DNA of 64,000 bases from Gentiana macrophylla (Eukaryota > Streptophyta > Magnoliopsida > Gentianales > Gentianaceae): NCBI GenBank assembly GCA_026214975.1, contig CM047817.1:92918773-92982772 (forward strand), read 5' to 3'. Positions 45,914 to 59,361 of the stretch are shown here, piece after piece. Position 1 is the first letter of the stretch; every line of letters begins with the position of its first letter. The notes below the pieces were generated by a model that ran no database searches, was not told where the DNA came from, and saw nothing but the letters and a program-made list of their open reading frames with translations. A program made the translations under genes and the position numbers.

Positions 45914-47877
45914 TGTTCGGAGGATTTTGCATCACTAAACAAAAACAATTTATAAAACCCTAACCTATATGCAAACTAACTCCTAACCGACCGAATATCG
46001 GGTAATTGCTAGTAAAGCGTAATGAGTAAGGGGTCGATCCACAGGGAATTGGGCTGTTGAATCTAATTGTATTAATTCCTCTAAATTATCACTCAAGAAA
46101 ACAAATAAAGGAAATACAAACATAGAACAAATAAGATAAATCTAAGCTAAGAATAATAAAAACGACCTAAGCTAAAGATACATGGGATCAAACAGAATAC
46201 AAAACTAAGTGATCTCAATCCTAGTTCATCTCATGATTTTAATTCAAATTGTGGTTTCACCTTTACACGAGATACAAATTCCTAATCTCTTAGTGAATCC
46301 GTTTCTCAAGCTATGAATTCCTAATTTCTTAGTGAATTCAATTATCGATCTCTCCTCTTCCGAATGTTGAGACCAATATTCCATACAAAACGAAGGTGTA
46401 GATTCAAGTTAACTCTCGTATTTTAGAATCTAACAACCTAGATAATTAACCGATTAACTTGTCACGAATTAACGATTAAAGATCCTATCTTTCTATGGTG
46501 ATCTAGCCTAACAACGATTCTCATCATGTTAGACAACGATTAGTAACCGATCTCTCGATCTAGTTCACACAATAGCATCATAATCATAGAAGGATACAAA
46601 ATAAATTAAAGATCATAAAAATAAACTAGAGATTGAATAAATTAAAAAAAGATTAAACTCACATAGTTCATACAAGGGTTGATCTTCAAGCATCAACGAT
46701 GAAAAAAAACGAGAAAAAAACATCCTAATCTAACCCGGATCACCCGAGCACAAGGCTCGGGTGATCGGCCTTGAAACCCCTCAGAAGTGCGGCTGCCTCT
46801 TTTTTTAGGTGAATGGTAGTGTGTATTTTTTTGTGGTGATGGAGGTGTGTATATATAATGGGAGGTGTATAAGGGAGGCATCATTTGAGGGAGGCTAGGA
46901 GGTTGTTAGGGAGGCTTGGGAGGTAATGATGAGTTTGTTATGGAGGCTTGGAGGTTGTTGGGTAGGCTTGGAGTAACAAATAAATATCCCGGTTCGTCCG
47001 CTTTTTCGGCTGTTCGGAAATAAAATCATAACTTGAGTTGTAGACCTCCGATTGATGTGATTCAAAATGCGTTGGAAAGCTCATTTCAGTATCTACAACT
47101 TTCATCAAGACCTCGTCCCCTTAAAATGCCTCTAAGTCGGGTCAAATTTCCATCGAAAACAGGTTACGGTAGAAGTGCGTTGGAAAATATTGATCCGTTG
47201 ATCTCGTAAACTCGTGGCATCTTCTTCTCTTCCTCAAAAATCCATCTTTTAGGACTCAAAACATGTTGTTACATGGGATATTTTGAAAGCCTTAATCACC
47301 AAGTTTGGTGAGCAAAATATCAAGGATATTTATTTTGTTATCAAATAAATATCCGAGGAATATCTTGGAATATTCCTAAAATATCCAAGATATTTATTTT
47401 TGCAAGCTAAGCACATGGGGTGATCATTCAAGCCTTGGGACGCCCGTCCACTTCCTCTGGACGCCCGTCCGGTAAGTTTCTAAACTCTCGATCGATTTCG
47501 CTCGGTGGGCGCTTGGTTCACACTTTGGACGCCTTGATCCATTGAAGATCACAAACTTGATTTCTTTCCTTAATCTTCCAATCTTCCATAAATCTCTTTA
47601 GCTCTTTCCAACTTCGAATTTAGCTCTCTAAAATCATCTTTTCCATCATCAATGAGTATCTACAAGAGGATCAAACATACCAAAGCGTAACATAATTCCA
47701 AAATAATATAAATTCATCATTTAAGCACATAATTAATTACGTTTTGCAATTTAACTCTTAAAAACATCATTTACTCAATATTTCAATATAACGCTCGATT
47801 TCTATGGAAAACATCCATATATGGGGGAAATTGATAGAAAATATATCGTTAAAAATCATACAATTTGACCCTAAACA
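45914..47877 (-). repeat. N1 LTR1 (outer class)
   Basis: This 1964-bp LTR runs from TGTTCGGAGG to GACCCTAAACA. The U5 signature is at 46030-46050. A TATA-like TATATATA is at about 46850-46857 (minus strand). Two GGACGCCCGTCC motifs are at about 47438-47471. It shares diagnostic bases with LTR4: ATTTCTTAG, GTAACCGATC, AAATTAAAGATC, GGGATATTTTG, and lack of a 21-bp insertion. Confidence 0.94.
47435..47530 (-). promoter_or_regulatory. GGACGCCCGTCC motif group in N1 LTR1
   Basis: Two near-perfect copies (GGACGCCCGTCCA and GGACGCCCGTCCG, 20 bp apart) and two decayed ones follow. Equivalents lie at 52151-52258, 56877-56985 and 61554-61660. They are the reverse-oriented relatives of the G3 motif GGACGGGCGTCC. 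Confidence 0.6.
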
Positions 47878-49332
47878 ATACCCCCACACTTAGCTTTTTG
47901 CTCGTCGAGCAAAACAAAACAATAACATAGCTCGAGATAAATAAACATCTTAGCAAATATAAAACATATTCAATAGTTTAGAGGTTCGCCCAAGTGTGTG
48001 TGCATAGCCATAATAAATTTCCACTAAATCCACACTTGAAATTGATTCAAGCAAAACTAGCTAATACCCCTTTCAACTAGAGACAAATGACACTTACAAG
48101 ATGTACCCTACAAAACGTGATATATCTGAAAAATATGATAGAATACATCTAGGACCTTTTTGACATACTCAGAGGATAATCCCTACAAAGATATCTTTTA
48201 GTTTATACTAGGTATAAGATTAACGATAACCAAGTCTTTAATTAATTTTTTTCTTTCACTTTTATACGCACATTAGAATGAGCTCTTTCCGTCATAGTAG
48301 AATAGGATGTTTCGGGATAACACCCTACCTTACTCAAATTATAGGTTAGCTTCTTCTAGCCGCCGTGAGCTTTTAGTCATCATAGTGGTATAGGACATTT
48401 CGTGATAATGCCCTACCTCACTCCAATCATCGACCGACTTTTCGACATGACCATTTATTTATGTGATTACTTAGAGATTTACGGCTAGCAAGTGGTAAAA
48501 ATTATTATTTTTTTCTAATGACCACTGAGCATAACACCTCAAGTAAACAATTTATTCATCATTATTATTTTTTCAAAGACTTTAGTTACGTTTCACTTAT
48601 CACATTCAAACCTTGGATATTCACAAGATATCATATACTGGATCTAAACATAAACTATTATAAATCTCACGATATATACGTTAGCACTAAGTACACGACT
48701 TATAAGAAAATCAAAATCACTAATCCAAAAAGGGTATAGCTTTATATTTTATAGCTCATCATTCACTATGGCATGTGAAAAATAGTGTTGGGTGAAACAA
48801 CTAAATTTACTAAATATGCAAAATAACGCATCAATGATATAAAACTCAAATAAAGACATGCAATGCTCACTCAGGACAAAACAAAAAAATTTTGAAAATT
48901 TAGCTCATTTTCGCATAGAATAAAGCAAATGAGTGTAGATACATATCGATCATTCCTCCCCACACTTAGATTGCAACTTGTCCTCAAGTTGTGTAAATAA
49001 AATTTAGGGACTTAGTGATTTGGTATTGATTCAAGAGTGGTCAAGAGGACAACAATGGTGATGTCATATGGAGTCCTTTTCCAAAGAACGACTTCCAAAG
49101 TAGCTTGACAAAACAAATGATGAATGGTACTGCACCACTTGAAAACACAGAAACATCTCGGGAACAAAGGGTTATACATGTAAAACACATGGAAAAGAAG
49201 TCATAGAGATTTTTTTGATTAAGCTCATATAAGGATGGACATATACATGGAACATTACAAAACAGTAGGGCTAAGTGCAACTACATGAAAATATATTACA
49301 ATGCAATCTACATGATATGCAATAATAAAATA

Positions 49333-49899
49333 ATGATGGCATATGGAAAACCAACAAGTAACCATCATGGAAAAACGAGGTAGTATTACGAAACCGACAA
49401 GAACTACACTCTAAAAAGAATAAAAGGAAAAAAATAGAAAAACAAATGCAACTAGATGAAATGCACCTAAGTGATATGCATCTAAATGGTATGCAAAAAT
49501 AACGGAAAATAAAAGAAAGAAAACTAGCCCATTTATTTGCAACGAAACATGTATGTAATAAACGCGTCTACCAAATAATGATAGTTTACGATAAACGATG
49601 ATACTATTCATTACATGCGGTGCAGTGTAGACGCGCCTTAAGACTCGTCAAGAGGTGATAGCATTATGGAAAACCAACAAGAGCTATACTAAACAAATAT
49701 AACTCATAAGCCAAAGGTGGTAGCAACGGGAAACCGGACAGCGACTACCCATATGAGTTACAAAAATTAAAAGAAAGCACATAAGTCTTAACGCTCACAA
49801 GATTCATCACAACGATATGTAGCATACGGAAACCGACATTAGCTACTAAATAAACACAAGAAACAGTTATAGCATACGAGAAGCGACATTAGCTATAAC
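49333..49899 (-). other. Six-hairpin array in N1 internal region 1
   Basis: Six imperfect inverted repeats share a core like TAYGGAAAACCRACAKTA but have different matching stems. They are ATGATGG/CCATCAT (49333-49368), GTAGT/ACTAC (49380-49407), ATAGC/GCTAT (49658-49687), GGTAG/CTACC (49719-49749), GTAGC/GCTAC (49819-49846) and GTTATAGC/GCTATAAC (49866-49899). The fourth has a further outer pair AACTCATA/TATGAGTT (49701-49708 with 49752-49759). The inner CGG/CCG pair changes to TGG/CCA in two of them. Confidence 0.75.
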
Positions 49900-50591
49900 A
49901 TGCATGGATGAATCATGTATATAAAAATAAATCAATTACTTAACATGGATTCGTAGATGGAAAGATGTAAACATGCACGTTCGTAACATCTACGTAAAAG
50001 AAATTAGCCACGAAGCTCGTATGAAAGTATCCAAGTCAAATAAAGCATTAAAAATCAAGTTAAGAGAAATTATGGAACTGACGCAAGCGTCCAACAAAGC
50101 GACGCCGCGTTGCCATGAAAACAGATCGGACGGGCGTTCGGTGAAGACAGACGCCCGCCTGGTTCTTGAAAATGAAACGCAGCGAGTTGATACTTTTTGC
50201 ACAGGACGGCCGTTCAACAATCCAGACGCTCGTTCACCGCATGTTGAGGGGCTGGACGAAGCGTTCACTTACTTGGACGCCCGCCCAAGCATCGAATTTT
50301 GCAAATGTAAGTACGTAATGCGAGAAAAACACAGCGGATCATCAACCCAAACAAATCATACATCACAAGTAGCTACATCAAATTTTAGCATAGAGCACAC
50401 AAGGTTAAGATTAGATTACACTTCACGCTTCACAAATCGAGTAAAAAACTTTTGCACATTCTTAACCCAACGGTCATCGAAACACGGCAAAAATAAAAAC
50501 TCTCAATTTGTTTAACGCTACTTTTATTGAAAGAAAATAAATCGTAACAAAATAGAGAAATTAACTCAACTAAATTCAACAAAACACCGAT

Positions 50592-50609
50592 TCCCCGGCA
50601 ACGGCGCCA
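50592..50609 (-). other. N1 primer binding site 1
   Basis: The minus strand reads TGGCGCCGTTGCCGGGGA, three bases from LTR2. Confidence 0.92.
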
Positions 50610-50612
50610 TTT

Positions 50613-52594
50613 TGTTCGGAGGATTTTGCATCACTAAACAAAAACAATTTATAAAACCCTAACCTATATGCAAACTAACTCCTAACCGACCGAATATCGG
50701 GTAATTGCTAGTAAAGCGTAATGAGTAAAGGGTCGATCCACAGGAATTGGGTCGTTGAATCTAATTTTATTAATTCCTCTAAATTATCACTCAAGAAAAC
50801 AAATAAAGGAAATACAAACATAGAACAAATAAGATAAATCTAAGCTAAGAACAATAAAACGACCTAAGCTAAAGATACATGGGATCAAAGCAGAATATAA
50901 ACTAAGTGATCTCAATCCTAGTTCATCTCATGATTTTAATTCAAATTGTGGTTTCACCTTTACACGAGATACAAATTCCTAATCTCTTAGTGAATCCGTT
51001 TCTCAAGCTATGAATTCCTAATTCCTTAGTGAATTCAATTATCGATCTCTCCTCTTCCGAATGTTGAGACCAATATTCCATACAAAACGAAGGTGTAGAT
51101 TCAAGTTAACTCTCGTATTTTAGAATCTAACAACCTAGATAATTAACCGATTAACTTGTCACGAATTAACGATTAAAGATCCTATCTTTCTATGGTGATC
51201 TAGTCTAACAACGATTCTCATCGGCGTTAGACAACGATTAGTAAACAATCTCTCGATATAGTTCACACAATAGCATCATAATCATAGAAGGATACAAAAT
51301 AAATTGAAGATCATAAAAATAAACTAGAGATTGAATAAATTAAAAAGAGATTAAACTCACATAGTTCATACAAGGGTTGATCTTCAAGCATCAACGATGA
51401 AAAAAAACGAGAAAAAAAACATCCTAATCTAACCCGGATCACCCGAGCACAAGGCTCGGGTGATCGGCCTGAAAAACCTTCGTGAAGTGCGGGTGCCTCT
51501 TTTTTAGGTGAATGGTAGTGTGTATTTTTGTGGTGATGGAGGTGTGTATATATAATGGGAGGTGTATAAGGGAGGCATCATTTGAGGGAGGCTAGGAGGT
51601 TGTTAGGGAGGCTTGGGAGGTAATGATGAGTTTGTTATGGAGGCTTGGAGGTTGTTGGGTAGGTTTGGAAGGTTGTTGGGGAGGCTTGGAGTAACAAATA
51701 AATATCCCGGTTCGTCCGTTTTTCGGCTGTTCGGAAATTAAATCATAACTTGAGTTGTAGACCTCCGATTGACGTGATTCAAAATGCGTTGGAAAGCTCA
51801 TTTCAGTATCTACAACTTTCATCAAGACCTCGTCCCCTGAAAATTCCTCTAAGTCGGGTCAAATTTCCATCGAAAACAGGTTACGGTAGAAGTGCGTTGG
51901 AAAATATTGATCCGTTGATCTCAGAACTCGTGGCATCTTCTTCTCTTCCTAAAAATCCATCTTTTAGGACTCAAAACATGTTGTTACATGGGCTATTTTG
52001 AAAGCCTTAATCACCAAGTTTGGTGAGCAAAATATCAAGGATATTTATTTTGTGATCAAATAAATATCCAGGGAATATGCTTGGAATATTCTTAAAATAT
52101 CAAGATATTTATTTTTGCAAGCTAAGCACATGGGGTGATCATTCAAGCCTTGGACGCCCGTCCACTTCCTCTCTGGACGCCCGTCCGGTAAGTTTCGAAC
52201 TCTACGATCCGATTTCGCTCCAGTGGACGCCAGTTCACTTCTTTGGACGCCAGTCCAGCTGAAGATCACAAACTTGATTTCTTTCCTTAATCTTCCAATC
52301 TTCCATAAATCTCTTTAGCTCTTTCCAACTTCGAATTTAGCTCTCTAAAATCATCTTTTCCATCATCAATGAGTATCTACAAGAGGATCAAACATACCAA
52401 AGCGTAACATAATTCCAAAATAATATAAATTCATCATTTAAGCACATAATTCAATTCGTTTTGCAATTTAACTCTTAAAAACATCATTTACTCAATATTT
52501 CAATATAACGCTCGATTTCTATGGAAAACATCCATATATGGGGGAAATTGATAGAAAATATATCGTTAAAAATCATACAATTTGACCCTAAACA
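50613..52594 (-). repeat. N1 LTR2 (inner class)
   Basis: This 1982-bp LTR shares with LTR3 the bases ATTCCTTAG, GTAAACAATC, AAATTGAAGATC, GGGCTATTTTG and a 21-bp extra unit at 51661-51681. Confidence 0.94.
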
Positions 52595-54062
52595 ATACCC
52601 CCACACTTAGCTTTTTGCTCGTCCCGAGCAAAACAAAACAATAACATAGCTCGAGATAAATAAACATCTTAGCAAATATAAAACATATTCAATAGTTTAG
52701 AGGTTCGCCCAAGTGTGTGTGCATAGCCATAATAAATTTCCACTAAATCCACACTTGAAATTGATTCAAGCAAAACTAGCTAATACCCCCCTTCAACTAG
52801 AGACAAATGACACTTACAAGATGTACCCTACAAAACGTGATATATCCTGAAAAATATGATAGAATACATCTAGGACCTTTTTGACATACTCAGAGGATAA
52901 TCCCTACAGCATATCTTTTAGTTTATACTAGGTATAAGATTAACGATAACCAAGTCTTTAATTAATTTTTTTTCTTTCACTTTTATACGCACATTAGAAT
53001 GAGCTCTTTCCCGTCATAGTAGAATAGGATGTTTCGGGATAACACCCTACCTTACTCAAATTATAGGTTAGCTTCTTCTAACTGTCGTGAGCTTTTAGTC
53101 ATCATAGTGGTATAGGACATTTCGTGATAATGCCCTACCTCACTCCAATCATCGACCAGCTTTCGACACAGCCATTTATTTATGTGATTACTTAGAGATT
53201 TCTGGCTAGCAGTGGTAAAAATTAATTTTTTTCTAATGACCACTGAGCATAACACCTCAAGTAAACAATTTATTCATCATTATTATTTTTTCAAAGACTT
53301 TAGTTACGTTTCACTTATCACATTCAAACCTTCAGATATTCACAGTATATCATACTCTGGATCTAAACATAAACTATTATAAATCTCACGATATATACGT
53401 TAGCACTAAGTACACGACTTATAAGAAAATCAAAAATCACTAATCCAAAAAGGGTATAGCTTTATATTTTATAGCTCATCATTCACTATGGCATGTGAAA
53501 AATAGTGTTGGGTGAAACAACTAAATTTACTAAATATGCAAAATAACGCATCAATGATATAAAACTCAAATAAAGACATGCAATGCACACTCGGGACAAA
53601 ACAAAAAAATTTTGAAAATTTAGCTCATTTTCGCATAGAATAAAGCAAATGAGTGTAGATACATATCGATCATTCCCCTCCCCCACACTTAGATTGCAAC
53701 TTGTCCTCAAGTTGTACAGAAATAAAAATTTAGGGACTTATTGATTTGGTATTGATTCGAAGAGTGGTCAAGAGGACAACAATGGTGATGTCATATGGAG
53801 TCCTTTTCCGAGAACGACTTCCAAAGTAGCTTGACAAAAAAGCGATGAATGGTACTGCACCACTTGAAAAACACGAAACATCTCGGGAACAAAGGGTTAT
53901 ACATGTAAAACACATGGAAAAGAAGTCATAGAGATTTTTTTTTTCAGATTAAGCTCATATAAGGATGGACATATACATGGAACATTACAAAACAGTAGGG
54001 CTAAGTGCAACTACATGAAAATATATTACAATGCAATCTACATGATATGCAATAATAAAATA

Positions 54063-54624
54063 ATGATGGCATATGGAAAACCAACAGTAACCATCATGGA
54101 AAAAAAAGCGAGGTAGTATTACGAAACCGATAAAGAACTACACTCTAAAAAGAATAAAAGGAAAAAAATAGAAAAACAAATGCAACTAGATGAAATGCAC
54201 CTAAGTGATATGCATCTAAATGGTATGCAAAAATAACGGAAAATAAAAGAAAGAAAACTAGCCCATTTATTTGCAACGAAACATGTATGTAATAAACGTC
54301 TACCAAATAATGATAGTTTACGATAAACGACAGTACTATTCATTACATGCAGTGTAGACGCGCCTTAAGACTCGTCAAGAGGTGATAGCATTATGGAAAA
54401 CCAACAGTAGCTATACTAAACAAATATAACTCATAAGCCAAAGATGGTAGCAACGGAAAACCGACAGTAGCTACCCATATGAGTTACAAAAATAAAAAGA
54501 AAGCACATAAGTCTTAACGCTCACAAGATTCATCACAACGATATGTAGCATACGGAAACCGACATTAGCTACTAAATAACACTAAGAACAGTTATAGCAT
54601 ACGAGAACCGACATTAGCTATAAC
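54063..54624 (-). other. Six-hairpin array in N1 internal region 2
   Basis: The six stems of internal region 1 recur, here with the fourth stem complete (GGTAGC/GCTACC). Examples are the first at 54063-54097, the fifth at 54545-54572 and the sixth at 54591-54624. Confidence 0.75.
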
Positions 54625-55313
54625 ATGCATGGATGAATCATGTATATAAAAATAAATCAATTACTTAACATGGATTCGTAGATGGAAAGATGTAAACATG
54701 CACGTTCGTAACATCTACGTAAAAGAAATTAGCCACGAAGCTCGTATGAAAGTATCCAAGTCAAATAAAGCATTAAAAATCAAGTTAAGAGAAATTATGG
54801 AACCTGGACGTCGCCCAACAAGCGACGCTTCGTTTGCCATGAAAACAGATCGGACGGGCGTTCGGTGAAGACAGACGAGCGCCCGTTCGGTTCTTGTAAT
54901 GCGAGCGAGTTGATACTTTTTTGCACAGACGGCCGTTCAACAATCCAGACGCTGCTCGTTCACTGCATGTTAGGGGCTGGACGGCGTTCACTTACATGGG
55001 CGCCCGTCCAAGCATCGAATTTTGCAACAAAATGCGAATCACGCAGAAAAACACAGCGAGATCATCAACCCAAACAAATCATACATCACAAGTAGCTACA
55101 TCAAATTTTAGCATAGAGCACACAAGGTTAAGATTAGATTACACTTCACGTTTCACAAATCGAGTAAAAACTTTTTGCACATTCTTAACCCAACGGTCAT
55201 GAAACACGGCAAAAATAAAAACTCTCAATTTGTTTAACGCTACTTTTATTGAAAGAAAATAAATCGTAACAAAATAGAGAAATTAACTCAACTAAATTCA
55301 ACAAAACACCGAT

Positions 55314-55331
55314 TCCCCGGCAACGGCGCCA
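55314..55331 (-). other. N1 primer binding site 2
   Basis: Same 18-nt tRNA-Asp-type site, three bases from LTR3. Confidence 0.92.
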
Positions 55332-55334
55332 TTT

Positions 55335-57321
55335 TGTTCGGAGGATTTTGCATCACTAAACAAAAACAATTTATAAAACCCTAACCTATATGCAAACTAA
55401 CTCCTAACCGACCGAATATCGGGTAATTGCTAGTAAAGCGTAATGAGTAAGGGTCGATCCACGAGGAATTGGGTTGTTGAATCTAATTTTATTAATTCCT
55501 CTAAATTATCACTCAAGAAAACAAATAAAGGAAATACAAACATAGAACAAATAAGATAAATCTAAGCTAAGAACAATAAAAACGACCTAAGCTAAAGATA
55601 CATGGGATCAAGCAGAATACAAACTAAGTGATCTCAATCCTAGTTCATCTCATGATTTTAATTCAAATTGTGGTTTCACCTTTACACGAGATACAAATTC
55701 CTAATCTCTTAGTGAATCCGTTTCTCAAGCTATGAATTCCTAATTCCTTAGTGAATTCAATTATCGATCTCTCCTCTTCCGAATGTTGAGACCAATATTC
55801 CATACAAAGCGAATGTGTAGATTCAAGTTAACTCTCGTATTTTAGAATCTAACAACCTAGATAATTAACCGATTAACTTGTCACGAATTAACGATTAAAG
55901 ATCCTATCTTTCTATGGTGATCTAGCCTAACAACGATTCTCATCGGCGTTAGACAACGATTAGTAAACAATCTCTCGATATAGTTCACACAATAGCATCA
56001 TAATCATAGAAGGATACAAAATAAATTGAAGATCATAAAAATAAACTAGAGATTGAATAAATTAAAAGAGATTAAACTCACATAGTTCATACAAGGGTTG
56101 ATCTTCAAGCATCAACGATGAAAACGCGAGAAAAAAAACATCCTAATCTAACCCGGATCACCCGAGCACAAGGCTCGGGTGATCGGCCTTGAAGCCCTTC
56201 CAGAAGTGCATTTGCCTCTTTTTTAGGTGAATGGTAGTGTGTATTTTTGTGGTGATGGAGGTGTGTATATATAATGGGAGGTGTATAAGGGAGGCATCAT
56301 TTGAGGGAGGCTAGGAGGTTGTTAGGGAGGCTTGGGAGGTAATGATGAGTTTGTTATGGAGGCTTGGAGGTTGTTGGGTAGGTTTGGAAGGTTGTTGGGG
56401 AGGCTTGGAGTAACAAATAAATATCCCGGTTCGTCCGTTTTTTCGGCTGTTCGGAAATTAAATCATAACTTGAGTTGTAGACCTCCGATTGACGTGATTC
56501 AAAATGCGTTGGAAAGCTCATTTCAGTATCTACAACTTTCATCAAGACCTCGTCCCCTGAAAATGCCTCTAAGTCGGGTCAAATTTCCATCGAAAACAGG
56601 TTACGGTAGAAGTGCGTTGGAAAATATTGATCCGTTGATCTCGTAAACTCGTGGCATCTTCTTCTCTTCCTAAAAAATCCATCTTTTAGGACTCAAAACA
56701 TGTTGTTACATGGGCTATTTTGAAAGCCTTAATCACCAAGTTTGGTGAGCAAAATATCAAGGATATTTATTTTGTGATCAAATAAATATCCAAGGGAATA
56801 TGCTTGGAATATTCCCAGAAAATATCCAAGATATTTATTTTTGCAAGCTAAGCACATGGGGTGATCATTCAAGCCTTGGACGCCCGTCCACTTCCTCTGG
56901 ACGCCCGTCCGGTAAGTTTCTGAACTCTCTGATCTGATTTCGCTCCAGGGGACGCTTGATTCACTTCTTTGGGCCTTGATCCGGTGAAGATCACAAACTT
57001 GATTTCTTTCCTTAATCTTCCAATCTTCCATAAATCTCTTTAGCTCTTTCCAACTTCGAATTTAGCTCTCTAAAATCATCTTTTCCATCATCAATGAGTA
57101 TCTACAAGAGGATCAAACATACCAAAGCGTAACATAATTCCAAAATAATATAAATTCATCATTTAAGCACATAATTCAAATACGTTTTGCAATTTAACTC
57201 TTAAAAACATCATTTACTCAATATTTCAATGTAGCATTTCGATTTCTATGGAAAACATCCATATATGGGGGAAATTGATAGAAAATATATCGTTAAAAAT
57301 CATACAATTTGACCCTAAACA
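55335..57321 (-). repeat. N1 LTR3 (inner class)
   Basis: This 1987-bp LTR carries the same diagnostic bases as LTR2, including the 21-bp extra unit at 56380-56400. Confidence 0.94.
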
Positions 57322-58792
57322 ATACCCCTGCACTTAGCTTTTTGCTCGTCCGAGCAAAACAAAACAATAACATAACTCGAGATAAATAAACATCTTAGCA
57401 AATATAAAACATATTCAATAGTTTAGAGGTTCGCCCAAGTGTGTGTGCATAGCCATAATAAATTTCCACTAAATCCACACTTGAAATTGATTCAAGCAAA
57501 ACTAGCTAATACCCCCCTTCAACTAGAGACAAATGACCCTTTAAGATGTGTACCTACAAAGCGTGATATATCCTGAAAAATATGATAGAATACATCTAGG
57601 ACCTTTTTGACATACTCAGAGGATAATCCTACAAACATATCTTTTAGTTTATACTAGGTATAAGATTAACGATAACCAAGTCTTTAATTAATTTTTTTTT
57701 CTTTCACTTTTATACGCACATTAGAATGAGCTCTTTCCCGTCATAGTAGAATAGGATGTTTCGGGATAACACCCTACCTTACTCAAATCATAGGTTAGCT
57801 TCTTCTAACCTGCCGTGAGCTTTTAGTCATCATAGTGGTATAGGACATTTCGTGATAATGCCCTACCTCACTCCAATCATCGACCGACTTTCGACCACGA
57901 CCATTTATTTATGTGATTACTTAGAGATTTACGGCTAGCAAAGTGGTAAAATTATTATTTTTTCTAATGACCCTTGAGCATAACACCTCAAGTAAACAAT
58001 TTATTCATCATTATTATTTTTCAAAGACTTTAGTTACGTTTCACTTATCACATTCAAACCTTGAGATATTCACGATATATATCATACTGGATCTAAACAT
58101 AAACTATTATAAATCTCACGATATATATACGTTAGCACTAAGTACACGACTTATAAGAAAATCAAAAATCACTAATCCAAAAAGGGTATAGCTTTATATT
58201 TTATAGCTCATCATTCACTATGGCATGTGAAAAATAGTGTTGGGTGAAACAACTAAATTTACTAAATATGCAAAATAACGCATCAATGATATAAAACTCA
58301 AATAAAGACATGCAATGCTCACTCGGGACAAAACAAAAAAATTTTGAAAATTTAGCTCATTTTCGCATAGAATAAAGCAAATGAGTGTAGATACATATCG
58401 ATCATTCAACTCCCCCACACTTAGATTGCAACTTGTCCTCAAGTTTGTGCAGAAATAAAAATTTAGGGACTTAGTGATTTGGTATTGATTCGAAGAGTGG
58501 TGAAGAGGACAACAATGGTGATGTCATATGGAGTCCTTTTCAAAGAACGACTTCCAAAGTAGCTTGACAAAAACAATGATGAATGGTACTGCACCACTTG
58601 AAAACACGAAACATCTCGGGAACAAAGGGTTATACATGTAAAACACATGGAAAAGAAGTCATAGAGATTTTTTTTTGATTTAACTCATATAAGGATGGAC
58701 ATATACATGGAACATTACAAAACAGTAGGGCTAAGTGCAACTACATGAAAATATATTACAATGCAATCTACATGATATGCAATAATAAAATA

Positions 58793-59361
58793 ATGATGGC
58801 ATATGGAAAACCAACAGTAACCATCATGGAAAAAAAACGAGGTAGTATTACGGAAACCGACAGTAACTACACTCTAAAAAGAATAAAAGGAAAAAAAATA
58901 GAAAAACAAATGCAACTAGATGAAATGCACCTAAGTGATATGCATCTAAATGGTATGCAAAAATAACGGAAAATAAAAGAAAGAAAACTAGCCCATTTAT
59001 TTGCAACGAAACATGTATGTAATAAACGTCTACCAAATAATGATAGTTTACGATAAACGCATGCGATACTATTCATTACATGCGGTGCAGACGCGCCTTT
59101 AAGACTCGTCAAGAGGTGATAGCATTATGGAAAACCAACAAAGTAGCTATACTAAACAAATATAACTCATAAGCCAAAGATGGTAGCAACGGAAAACCGG
59201 CGGTAGCTACCATATATGAGTTACAAAAATAAAAAGAAAGCACATAAGTCTTAACGCTCACAAGATTCATCACAACGATATGTAGCATACGGAAACCGAC
59301 ATTAGCTACTAAATAACACTAAGAACAGTTATAGCATACGAGAACCGACATTAGCTATAAC
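58793..59361 (-). other. Six-hairpin array in N1 internal region 3
   Basis: The same six inverted repeats are present. The first is at 58793-58827. The second keeps GTAGT and ACTAC around TTACGGAAACCGACAGTA. The sixth ends at 59361. Confidence 0.75.

Larger units (their letters stand above)
47878..50612 (-). other. N1 internal region 1 (non-coding)
   Basis: This is 2735 bp. On the minus strand it runs from the PBS (50609-50592) through a leader with GACGGGCG-type motifs (50290-50095), a six-hairpin array (49899-49333), a block related to the G3 3' region (48430-48170), and the PPT (47893-47878, CTAAGTGTGGGGGTAT). The longest ORF (49973-50515, + strand) is antisense, overlaps the motif cluster and is not kept in the other copies, so I do not call it a gene. 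Confidence 0.85.
52595..55334 (-). other. N1 internal region 2 (non-coding)
   Basis: This is 2740 bp with the same layout as internal region 1. The PPT is at 52595-52610 and the PBS at 55314-55331. The leader motif group is at about 54800-55015. Confidence 0.85.

Noticed and set aside
46720..46780. Strong inverted repeat GATCACCCGAGC/GCTCGGGTGATC in N1 LTRs as a terminator or small transposon
   Set aside because: It is present in all four LTRs at the same place with a short loop (hairpin only). There are no flanking duplications, and a rho-independent terminator has no meaning in a plant nuclear genome.
49973..50515. 180-codon ORF in N1 internal region 1
   Set aside because: It is antisense to the element, runs through the leader motif group, and the frame is not kept in the other two copies of the same region.
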